Shown: one piece after another, positions 1-5,628 of the stretch
How positions within the stretch are numbered: the stretch's first letter is position 1
Layout: each line of letters starts with the position of its first letter
From: Planctomycetota bacterium
Lineage (GTDB): Bacteria > Planctomycetota > Planctomycetia > Gemmatales > Gemmataceae
Reading direction: 5' to 3'
NCBI GenBank assembly: GCA_018970845.1
Contig: JAGWVO010000246.1
Span: 1-5,823 of the forward strand
DNA: 5,823 nt
The notes under the pieces: generated by a model
Told to the model about the DNA's origin: nothing
Database searches by the model: none
What the model saw: the letters and a program-made list of their open reading frames with translations, nothing else
Program-made: the position numbers and the translations under genes

Positions 1-2
1 AT

Positions 3-560
3 TCGGTCCAGTACACCGCCATGGAAGGAGGAACCTTCGACTTCGTGTTCACCGACGGCGCCGGCAGGCAAACCAGCGAAACCCACAAGTCTCGCGGCGG
101 TGATGAAAAGAAGGGAGGCGGCGGCAAGAAGGACGGCAAGGGCGGCAAAAAAGACATGCCCAAGGGAAAGGATTCCGCGTCGGGAAAGAAGGATGGCGAC
201 GGTCCGCGACTGCCATGGATCGCCGCGCACTTCGAGGAACTCGACGCAAACATGGATGGAAAGCTCACCATCGGCGAACTCAAGGCCGAGGTTGACAAGA
301 CATTCTCCGGGTTCGACCGCAACAAGGACGGGAAGCTTACCCGCGATGAATACAACGGGCGGGGATCGGATGTCCGCACGGCGCTGGCCGGATTCGTCAA
401 GGGGCATTCCGAGGAGTTCGCCGATCCAATGGGAACCATCACAAAGGATGGCTTCCTTGGCTTCATGACCAGGATGTTCAACAAGTCCGACAGGTTGGGC
501 GCGGGAACGATCACGAAATCCGACGCGTCCCGAACCGGGGGCGGCAAGGATAAGAAATAA
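3..560 (+). CDS. EF-hand calcium-binding protein, 5' end missing
   Basis: The reading frame is open to the window's left edge. The first in-frame ATG (position 21) has no Shine-Dalgarno sequence and no signal peptide behind it, so the gene probably begins upstream and only its C-terminal part is visible. Counting from that ATG, residues 1-20 read like the last strands of a beta-rich domain. Residues about 23-60 are a Lys/Gly/Asp-rich low-complexity linker. Two canonical 12-residue EF loops follow: D75-x-N77-x-D79-G...E86 and D99-x-N101-x-D103-G...E110. A degenerate third loop (D157-D168) lacks the Asp/Asn ligands at positions 3 and 5, and another half-loop lies near residues 135-145. The 24-residue loop spacing is, to my knowledge, common in Planctomycete/Verrucomicrobial EF-hand proteins. 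The likely role is Ca2+ binding or structure; no catalytic motif is visible. It heads the sulfatase/phosphoesterase cluster. EF-hand identity is firm; the full-length function is unknown. Confidence 0.85.
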   Translation, partial: SVQYTAMEGGTFDFVFTDGAGRQTSETHKSRGGDEKKGGGGKKDGKGGKKDMPKGKDSASGKKDGDGPRLPWIAAHFEELDANMDGKLTIGELKAEVDKTFSGFDRNKDGKLTRDEYNGRGSDVRTALAGFVKGHSEEFADPMGTITKDGFLGFMTRMFNKSDRLGAGTITKSDASRTGGGKDKK

Positions 561-569
561 CCGGCTATT

Positions 570-575
570 GGAGGA
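570..575 (+). promoter_or_regulatory. Shine-Dalgarno of the sulfatase gene
   Basis: GGAGGA lies in the 20 bp gap after the EF-hand gene's stop codon. Its GGAGG core ends 6 nt before GTG 581 and 9 nt before ATG 584, so both are usable starts. ATG 584 is preferred because it is the stronger codon. Confidence 0.7.
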
Positions 576-583
576 CTTCGGTG

Positions 584-1960
584 ATGCGCGTTTGGGCCTT
601 GTTGCTTCTTGCCGGCCTTCCGGCAGTGGGTTGGGGCGCCTCGAGGCCCAACATCATTTTCATGCTTTCCGACGACCAGGGATGGGCCGGGTTGTCCGTG
701 GCCATGCATCCCGATGTGCCCGGTTCGCGGGGAGCCGCGTTCAACACGCCCTCACTTGAAAAAATGGCGTCGCAGGGGATGCGTTTCTCCGCCGCCTATT
801 CCCCGGCGCCGGTCTGCTCGCCCACCCGCATCAGCCTGCAGACGGGGAGAACCCCCGCGGCCTTGCACTGGACCAAGGCGGCGCCCCCGGAAACCGGTCG
901 AAAGCTCATCGAACCCGTGAATATCAAGAACATTTCGGCGACGGAAACCACCATCGGGGAACTGTTGCGCAAGGCGGGCTACGCCACGGCGCATTACGGG
1001 AAATGGCACATCAGGGGCGGCGGGCCGGCACAGCACGGTTATGACGAGAGCGACGGCGACACCGGCAACGAGGAAGCCTACAAGTTCAAGGATCCCAATC
1101 CGGTGGATATTTTCGGCATGGCCAAGCGGGCCGAGGCCTTCATGGATAAAAACAAGAAGGCAGGCAAGCCGTTTTTCATCCAGCTTTCGTGGAACGCGCT
1201 TCATGCCCCGGGCAACGCCCTCAAGGCTACCTTGGCGAAGTACCAAAAACTCGGGCCGGGCAAAAACGCCGAGCGGGCCGCCATCACCGAAGACCTCGAC
1301 ACCGGGGTCGGCATGGTCCTGAAATCCGTAGACGAGCTTGGCCTGGCCGGCGACACCTTCGTGATCTACATGGCTGACAACGGTGCCGGCGGCGGCAAGG
1401 CCGCACTTTCGGGGGGCAAGGGCGACCTGTACGAAGGGGGAATTCGGGTGCCTTTCATCGCGCGGGGGCCGGGAGTCAAAGCCAATTCCTGGTGCCATGC
1501 GCGCGTGGTCGGCTATGACCTGCTCCCCACCTTTTGCGAATGGGCCAAGGTTTCGGCCTCGGCCATGCCCAAGGGGCTCGAGGGTGGAAGCCTGGCCGGA
1601 CTCTTGTCCAACGGGGGCAGGGGAGAGGTCAAGCGCCCCAGGGAGGAGATGGTTTTTCATTTCCCCCACTACCAGGGCGACTCTCCCCACTCGGCGATTT
1701 ACCTCGGCAACCTCAAGCTGATCAGGTTTTACGAGGACAACAAAACCGTGATGTTCGACCTCTCGCGCGACCTTAAGGAACAAACCGACATTTCGAGGAA
1801 CATGCCGGCGGAGGCGGCCAGGCTCGCGAAAAAACTCGATGACTACCTTGCCTCCGTGAAGGCGCAGATGCCGACGCCCAACTCCCAGTACGACCCTCGC
1901 AAGGCGGCCCCCCAGCAGCAAAAAAAAGGCAAGGACAAGAAGGCTGTAAAAGCCGCTTGA
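584..1960 (+). CDS. Exported sulfatase (arylsulfatase A-like, formylglycine-dependent)
   Basis: This hydrolyses sulfate esters, probably on polysaccharides or other organic sulfates outside the cytoplasm. Length is 458 residues, normal for the type I (S1) sulfatase family. Counting from ATG 584 (GTG 581 is the alternative), residues 1-19 are a signal peptide with a Leu-rich core and likely cleavage after A19. The metal-binding motif SDDQGW follows (D30, D31). C78-S-P-T-R82 is the CxPxR signature whose Cys is converted to formylglycine, so an anaerobic- or FGE-type maturase is needed elsewhere in the genome. Other family motifs are GKWH (K140, H142), H207 in NALHAP, and MADNG (D265, N266) completing the Ca2+ site. 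KG then EGGIRVP starts at K279. The C-terminal domain keeps the usual FDLSRDLKE stretch and ends in a Gln/Lys-rich tail. The neighbouring EF-hand and phosphoesterase genes suggest a co-expressed scavenging module. The exact substrate cannot be read from sequence. Confidence 0.95.
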   Translation: MRVWALLLLAGLPAVGWGASRPNIIFMLSDDQGWAGLSVAMHPDVPGSRGAAFNTPSLEKMASQGMRFSAAYSPAPVCSPTRISLQTGRTPAALHWTKAAPPETGRKLIEPVNIKNISATETTIGELLRKAGYATAHYGKWHIRGGGPAQHGYDESDGDTGNEEAYKFKDPNPVDIFGMAKRAEAFMDKNKKAGKPFFIQLSWNALHAPGNALKATLAKYQKLGPGKNAERAAITEDLDTGVGMVLKSVDELGLAGDTFVIYMADNGAGGGKAALSGGKGDLYEGGIRVPFIARGPGVKANSWCHARVVGYDLLPTFCEWAKVSASAMPKGLEGGSLAGLLSNGGRGEVKRPREEMVFHFPHYQGDSPHSAIYLGNLKLIRFYEDNKTVMFDLSRDLKEQTDISRNMPAEAARLAKKLDDYLASVKAQMPTPNSQYDPRKAAPQQQKKGKDKKAVKAA

Positions 1961-1963
1961 AGT

Positions 1964-1967
1964 GGAG
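1964..1967 (+). promoter_or_regulatory. Shine-Dalgarno deciding the phosphoesterase start
   Basis: GGAG ends only 2 nt before the first ATG (1970) but 8 nt before the second in-frame ATG (1976). The spacing favours initiation at 1976, which also gives a cleaner signal-peptide n-region (MRQKWRP). Confidence 0.6.
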
Positions 1968-1975
1968 CCATGGCC

Positions 1976-3430
1976 ATGCGCCAAAAATGGAGGCCGGCGG
2001 CGGGATGGCTTGTGGCGGCAATCGCCATCACGATGCTCTTTTCCCGCGAATCCATCGCCCAAAAGAAACCCAAGCAGGGTGGCGGCCCCCAGCATGTGTT
2101 CTCGGGGCCGGCGCCCGAACACGCCTTCGACATCATCCTCGCCCGGCCCACAACCACCAGCATCACCGTTTCCGTGATGGCGGCGCGGGACACGCAAGCC
2201 TACCTGAGCCACGGGATTTCCGAGAAGGAGCCCTCGGGCAAGACTTCCATCGTCCGCCTGCCTGCCGGCGCGCCTGTGGAGTTCAACCTCAAGGACTTGA
2301 AGCCTGACTCAAGGCACTATTACCGGCTGCATCACCGGGAAGGAACCACCGGCGAATTCATGCCCGGCCCGGCCGGAAGTTTCCAAACCGGCAGGCGGCC
2401 GGGTGAGTCATTCGTGTTCACCATGCAGGCGGATTCCCACCTCGACCAGGGAACCCGCCCGGCCGTCTACGAGAAAACAATGGCGAATGTGCTGGCCCAT
2501 GGCACCGATTTCCATGTCGACTTGGGCGACACCTTCATGACTGACAAATATCCCAATTACCGTGACGCGCTGCCCCAGTACATCGCGCAGCGCTACTACC
2601 TGGGGTTGGTCGGCCGCGCCGCCCCGGTGTTCCTGGTGCAGGGCAACCATGACGGCGAAAGGTTCGACCGCTACGACGGCACCCCCAATTGCATGCCGGT
2701 CTGGTCGGCCCAGACCCGGAGGAAATACTACCCGCCAGTGGCTCCGAACGGGTTTTACACGGGCAGCACCACCGAGGTGAGGCACGCGGGCAGGCCGGAG
2801 AATTACTACGCCTTTGACTGGGGCGATGCCCAGGTCATCGCGCTTGATCCGTTTTGGACTTCACCCAGAAGCCGAAAGGGAAGCCCGGATGGAAACTGGA
2901 CAAGGACCCTGGGCAAGACCCAGTACCAGTGGCTGGCCAAAACGCTTGCCGGCTCCAAGGCCAAGTACAAGTTTGTGTTCATCCACCACCTGGTGGGAGG
3001 GTTGGATGATTCGGCCCGCGGTGGCAGCGAGGCCGCCGCGCTTTATGAATGGGGCGGCAAAGGAAAGGATGGCAAGGACGAATTCAAGTCCCGCCGTCCC
3101 GGTTGGGAAGCCCCGATTCACGAATTGCTGGTTCGCAACAAGGTGGCCGCGGTCTTCCACGGGCACGATCATTTTTATGCCAGGCAGGACCTCGATGGTG
3201 TCGCCTACATCATGGCTCCACAACCCGGGCATCCGGGATCCGACAGGCTTCGAAACGCCGAGGAGTACGGGTACATCCGTGGGGAGTTCCTGCCGCCTTC
3301 GGGACACTTGAGGGTTACCGTGTCTCCGGAAAAGTCGGTGGTGGAATATGTGAAGACCTATCTGCCCGCGGCGGAGACACCCCAGCGGAAAAATGGCGAG
3401 GTCGCGAGCACGCTGGTGATCAGGCGATAA
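1976..3430 (+). CDS. Exported calcineurin-like metallophosphoesterase with N-terminal Fn3-like domain
   Basis: This is a predicted phosphatase or phosphodiesterase acting outside the cytoplasm, 484 residues long. Residues 1-28 form a signal peptide (basic start, hydrophobic 8-22, SIA cleavage motif). Residues about 50-140 form a beta-sandwich resembling the Fn3-like N-terminal domain of purple acid phosphatases, ending in the typical YYRL...GSFQT strands. The catalytic domain then shows the dimetal ligands in order: D153-S-H155, G-D185, G-N224-H225-D, H337-H338, and G-H397-D-H399. The Tyr metal ligand of true purple acid phosphatases (GDxxY) is not present, since the sequence here is GDTFM. 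It is therefore better called a PAP-related calcineurin-type enzyme. A Lys/Asp-rich insert lies around residues 361-375. It starts 15 bp after the sulfatase stop, in the same frame, and is probably its operon partner. The substrate is unknown: phosphomonoesters, phosphodiesters or phosphorylated glycans are all possible. Confidence 0.93.
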   Translation: MRQKWRPAAGWLVAAIAITMLFSRESIAQKKPKQGGGPQHVFSGPAPEHAFDIILARPTTTSITVSVMAARDTQAYLSHGISEKEPSGKTSIVRLPAGAPVEFNLKDLKPDSRHYYRLHHREGTTGEFMPGPAGSFQTGRRPGESFVFTMQADSHLDQGTRPAVYEKTMANVLAHGTDFHVDLGDTFMTDKYPNYRDALPQYIAQRYYLGLVGRAAPVFLVQGNHDGERFDRYDGTPNCMPVWSAQTRRKYYPPVAPNGFYTGSTTEVRHAGRPENYYAFDWGDAQVIALDPFWTSPRSRKGSPDGNWTRTLGKTQYQWLAKTLAGSKAKYKFVFIHHLVGGLDDSARGGSEAAALYEWGGKGKDGKDEFKSRRPGWEAPIHELLVRNKVAAVFHGHDHFYARQDLDGVAYIMAPQPGHPGSDRLRNAEEYGYIRGEFLPPSGHLRVTVSPEKSVVEYVKTYLPAAETPQRKNGEVASTLVIRR

Positions 3431-3517
3431 CCTGTCTCATGGCGGGAGTTCGTGAACGGAATCATCGATTCCAAAATTGAAAAGCACGAATGGATCAGTT
3501 CAGCCGTGAGGTATTTC

Positions 3518-3539
3518 GGCGGGTTTCTTGTCACCCGCC
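3518..3539 (+). terminator. Possible terminator after the phosphoesterase operon
   Basis: GGCGGG and CCCGCC pair around a 10 nt loop, 87 nt downstream of the phosphoesterase stop. The 3' flank is pyrimidine-rich (TTCCCGCCCGTTTCCC) but has no real T-run, so it is a weak candidate for intrinsic termination and could be only mRNA 3'-end structure. Confidence 0.3.
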
Positions 3540-3599
3540 TTCCCGCCCGTTTCCCGGCGCCAACCGCCGGCAGAAGCGACCCGAAAAACACAGGTCGTA

Positions 3600-3621
3600 G
3601 GTTCGCGGATATCCTGGAACC
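3600..3621 (-). terminator. Possible weak terminator of the S4 gene
   Basis: On the minus strand, GGTTC and GAACC can pair 23 nt after the S4 stop codon, around a loop holding the self-complementary GGATATCC. A T5 run occurs about 10 nt further on. The stem is only 5 bp and the T-run is distant, so support is low. Confidence 0.2.
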
Positions 3622-3644
3622 GGGCCAATTGCAAAACAACCAAA

Positions 3645-3863
3645 CTAACCAGTCACGCGCCAGGCGGTGTGGCCTTCCATCGAGATGGTGTCACCGGCGG
3701 CCAACTGGGTTCCCGGACGCGTTTCCACGGAGCCGTTCACGAGCACCATTCCTTCCCGGATGACATGCTTGGCCTGGCCTCCGGTTTCGGCGAGTCCGCA
3801 GGCTTTCACGGCCCGGGCCAGTGTCAGGCCATCCAAAAGAGGAATTTCATTGGTCTTGGTCAT
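3645..3863 (-). CDS. Small S4-domain RNA-binding protein (YbcJ/COG2501-like)
   Basis: A 72-residue cytoplasmic protein made up almost entirely of one S4 RNA-binding fold. The core LARAVKACGLAETGGQAKHVI (about residues 15-35), then REGMVLVNGSVETRPG (36-51) and the closing AAGDTISMEG strand match the small stand-alone S4 proteins (YbcJ and YaaA types) well, in both length and order. The R-x-G-x-V-x-V-N-G turn with following ETR is the RNA-contacting part of the fold. Family members bind structured RNA, probably rRNA, but their precise role is poorly known. The start is ATG (complement of 3861-3863). A GGAAG motif about 7 nt upstream serves as ribosome site. It is transcribed divergently from nadA, and no functional link between them is known to me. 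Confidence 0.9.
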   Translation of the reverse strand: MTKTNEIPLLDGLTLARAVKACGLAETGGQAKHVIREGMVLVNGSVETRPGTQLAAGDTISMEGHTAWRVTG

Positions 3864-3941
3864 GCCTTCGCTTCCGGCACCCGGGATAAAATGACTTCGC
3901 TATCCTAGGGTTGTCCATCCCAGCGGTTCAGGGAAAGTGCC
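3864..3941. promoter_or_regulatory. Shared divergent promoter region of the S4 gene and nadA
   Basis: This 78 bp gap separates two divergent start codons, so both promoters should lie in or near it. On the plus strand, TAAAAT (3887-3892) is a fair -10 element at a suitable distance from nadA, but I see no convincing -35. On the minus strand, TGGACA (complement of 3912-3917) resembles a -35, without a good -10 at standard spacing. AGGGAAAG (3930-3937) is the nadA ribosome site, about 6 nt before the ATG. No recognisable operator of an NAD regulator was found. Confidence 0.4.
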
Positions 3942-4880
3942 ATGTCCGCCGTCGCCACTGACATTCTTGCCGAGATCGGTTCCCTCAAGGCCCGCGAGGA
4001 TGCGACCATCCTGGCTCATTACTATCAGGACGGTGAAATTCAGGCGATTGCCGATTTCACCGGAGATAGCCTCCAATTGGCCCGAGCCGCCACCAAGGTC
4101 ACCAACGGGACGATCGTCTTTTGCGGCGTTCATTTCATGGCCGAGACAGCCAAGATCCTCAACCCGGCCAAGAGGGTTCTTTTGCCAGACCTGAAAGCCG
4201 GTTGCAGTCTTGCCGATAGTTGCCCGGCTCCCAAGCTGGCCCGCTACCAGGAAATGCTTCGGGAAAATGGCCGGAAGTTCCAAACCGTCACCTACATCAA
4301 CAGCACTGCCGCCACCAAGGCGCTTTGCGATTGGGTGGTGACTTCGGGCAACGCCGAGGAGATCATCCGCCGGGTTCCGGCCGACATGGAAATCCTTTTT
4401 GTTCCCGACCGTCACCTGGGGCAATACCTTCAGGAGATCACCGGCAGGAAGATGATCATCTGGGACGGCGCCTGCATGGTGCATGAGATTTTCAGCGTGG
4501 GGGACCTGATCCGCCAGCAAAAATCACTGCCGGGTTGCTTGACGGTGGCCCATCCCGAGTGTCCGGCCAACATCCGCGAGAGAAGTGATTTCGTGGGTGG
4601 CACTGAGGCCATCATCCGCCATGTGGGAACCTTGGCCAAGCCCGTGGATGTTCTCGTCGCCACGGAGCCCAACATGATCTGGCAACTTGAGCGCCGCTAC
4701 AAGCAGCACCGTTTTCATCCGGTCTCGGGCATCACCTGCGCGTGCAACGCCTGTCCGCACATGGCGCTCAACACGCTCGAGAAAATCAGGGACTGCCTGG
4801 AGCATGGCGCTCCTGAAATCACCTGGGACCCGTGCTTCGACAAGGCCGGGGAGGTGCTTCGCCGCAGCCTGCTTTCCTAG
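3942..4880 (+). CDS. nadA: Quinolinate synthase NadA
   Basis: NadA condenses iminoaspartate with dihydroxyacetone phosphate to give quinolinate, the precursor of NAD, in the cytoplasm using an oxygen-sensitive [4Fe-4S] cluster. At 312 residues it matches the family's usual length. The triple-repeat fold's signatures appear in order: ILAHYYQ (23-29, His/Tyr of the active site), TGDSLQLA (40-47), FCGVHFMAETAKIL (60-73), LPDLKAGCSLAD (81-92), INSTAATKA (119-127), WDGACMVHE (174-182), AHPECP (203-208, His204 and Glu206) and TEPNMIWQL (241-249). The expected cluster ligands are C88, C178 and C271 in the C-terminal C266-x-C-x-x-C motif. The start is supported by AGGGA and by family length. No nadB or nadC lies beside it, so iminoaspartate and later steps must be encoded elsewhere. 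The next gene follows after 22 bp. Confidence 0.98.
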   Translation: MSAVATDILAEIGSLKAREDATILAHYYQDGEIQAIADFTGDSLQLARAATKVTNGTIVFCGVHFMAETAKILNPAKRVLLPDLKAGCSLADSCPAPKLARYQEMLRENGRKFQTVTYINSTAATKALCDWVVTSGNAEEIIRRVPADMEILFVPDRHLGQYLQEITGRKMIIWDGACMVHEIFSVGDLIRQQKSLPGCLTVAHPECPANIRERSDFVGGTEAIIRHVGTLAKPVDVLVATEPNMIWQLERRYKQHRFHPVSGITCACNACPHMALNTLEKIRDCLEHGAPEITWDPCFDKAGEVLRRSLLS

Positions 4881-4890
4881 CCCCAAGCTC

Positions 4891-4895
4891 GGGAG
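4891..4895 (+). promoter_or_regulatory. Shine-Dalgarno deciding a GTG start
   Basis: GGGAG lies in the 22 bp gap after the nadA stop and ends 7 nt before GTG 4903. This makes GTG 4903 the likely start of the next gene, rather than in-frame positions inside nadA or the later ATG 4939. Confidence 0.6.
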
Positions 4896-4902
4896 TCGAA
4901 GA

Positions 4903-5571
4903 GTGCCGCCGATCATTCCAAAGGCCACCCTCGCGCGCATGGCGTACCCATGCCGGCATTTCAAGCCGGCCAAGGGACTTCCCTCCGCCGACTCGCTGTC
5001 CGAAAGCCATCGGATGGTGACGCTTTCGGGCCTGGGCCGGCCCGGACACCCGGTTGATGCCAGGATCGGCTGGAATGCGGGCGGCTTGTTGCTCACGGTG
5101 GCCTTGTCTGGCAAGACGGCGCCTTGCCGTGGCGATTCCGCCAGCCCATGGCTTTCCGATGGCGTGACGGTTTGGATTGCCACCAGGCCATTGGCCGGTT
5201 CGAAGCGCGCCAACGCCTATTGCCACCTGTTTCACCTGCTGCCCGTCGGGGGAGGTGAGGACAGGCTTGAGCCGGTTTTGCTTCAATCGGTCGTTCCAAG
5301 GGCTTTGGAGGATGCCCCGCGGTCGCCATCCGGTTCCGTGGTGTTCCGGTCGCGGCAGGCCAAGGGTGGATTCGAGCTTGGCGCCCAGTTCACACCGGCC
5401 TCACTGCATGGATACGATCCCGCCGAGAACGCCCGTCTTGGATTCCTCCTGCGGGTGCACGACCTGGAGCGTGGGGCATGGATGACCGGGGCTGACGAGG
5501 AATTGCCCTACGCCGAGGATCCTCAATGGTGGGATTTTATCGATCTGCTGCCCCCCGCGGGGGCAAAATGA
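4903..5571 (+). CDS. CBM9/DOMON-like beta-sandwich protein, conserved hypothetical
   Basis: A 222-residue protein with no catalytic motif that I can identify. No signal peptide is seen at GTG 4903 or at ATG 4939, so it appears cytosolic. Residues about 50-215 resemble a carbohydrate-binding-module-9/DOMON-like sandwich. The features are a W-L-S-D-G-V-T-V-W-I strand (83-92), Y-C-H-L-F-H-L-L-P then a Gly-rich turn (106-118), and a basic strand with F-E-L (157-159). These are followed by N-A-R-L-G-F (176-181) and E-L-P-Y-A-E-D-P-Q-W-W (200-210). Proteins of this pattern are familiar to me as uncharacterised members in Planctomycetes and Verrucomicrobia; that is recall, not a search. The frame is open back into nadA, but the GGGAG site and the nadA overlap argue for 4903. 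It is probably co-transcribed with nadA. The function is unknown: ligand binding is an inference from the fold. Its last codons contain a 12 nt perfect palindrome. Confidence 0.75.
   Translation: MPPIIPKATLARMAYPCRHFKPAKGLPSADSLSESHRMVTLSGLGRPGHPVDARIGWNAGGLLLTVALSGKTAPCRGDSASPWLSDGVTVWIATRPLAGSKRANAYCHLFHLLPVGGGEDRLEPVLLQSVVPRALEDAPRSPSGSVVFRSRQAKGGFELGAQFTPASLHGYDPAENARLGFLLRVHDLERGAWMTGADEELPYAEDPQWWDFIDLLPPAGAK
5552..5563. repeat. 12 nt perfect GC palindrome
   Basis: CCCCCGCGGGGG lies within the last codons of the CBM9-like gene, encoding Pro-Pro-Ala-Gly. It is self-complementary but has no loop, so it is more likely a by-product of Pro/Gly codon use than a hairpin. Confidence 0.4.
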
Positions 5572-5573
5572 AG

Positions 5574-5599
5574 GAGGCCTCCGGTTGAGTGGAGGCCTC
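5574..5599 (-). terminator. Intrinsic terminator between converging genes
   Basis: GAGGCCTCC and GGAGGCCTC form a perfect 9 bp stem with an 8 nt loop. Read on the minus strand, it begins 29 nt after the stop of the glycine-rich gene and is followed by CTTCATTTT, a fair T-rich tail. Read on the plus strand, it begins 2 nt after the stop of the CBM9-like gene but is followed by GGGTGAATC without a T-run. It probably ends the minus-strand transcript and may also stop or protect the plus-strand one. Confidence 0.75.
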
Positions 5600-5628
5600 G
5601 GGTGAATCAATCAGGTGAGGGGAACGGA

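Larger units (their letters stand above)
3431..3644. other. Gene-free gap with short inverted repeats
   Basis: This 214 bp stretch lies between the converging ends of the phosphoesterase and S4 genes. No frame in it has both a ribosome site and a family-like protein. It holds small stem-loops at 3458-3472 (6 bp stem, 3 nt loop), 3518-3539 (6 bp, GC-rich), 3554-3570 (6 bp, GC-rich, 5 nt loop) and 3600-3621 (5 bp). Its edges are AT-richer than the neighbouring genes. The most likely role is transcription ending from both sides. Confidence 0.5.

Noticed and set aside
1958..1978. Stop-codon readthrough fusing the sulfatase and the phosphoesterase
   Set aside because: The genes share a frame with one TGA between them, but the phosphoesterase has its own ribosome site and signal peptide, which would be pointless in a fusion.
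752..2212. Long minus-strand open frame of 486 codons opposite the sulfatase
   Set aside because: It mirrors the real coding strand in GC-rich DNA, resembles no family, and overlaps two genes with clear motifs.
3452..3763. Plus-strand frame starting with MNGIIDSK in the gap
   Set aside because: No ribosome site or family-like sequence, and it runs antisense into the S4 gene.
4524..5213. Minus-strand 229-codon frame opposite nadA and the CBM9-like gene
   Set aside because: Shadow of coding sequence on the other strand, with no recognisable motif.
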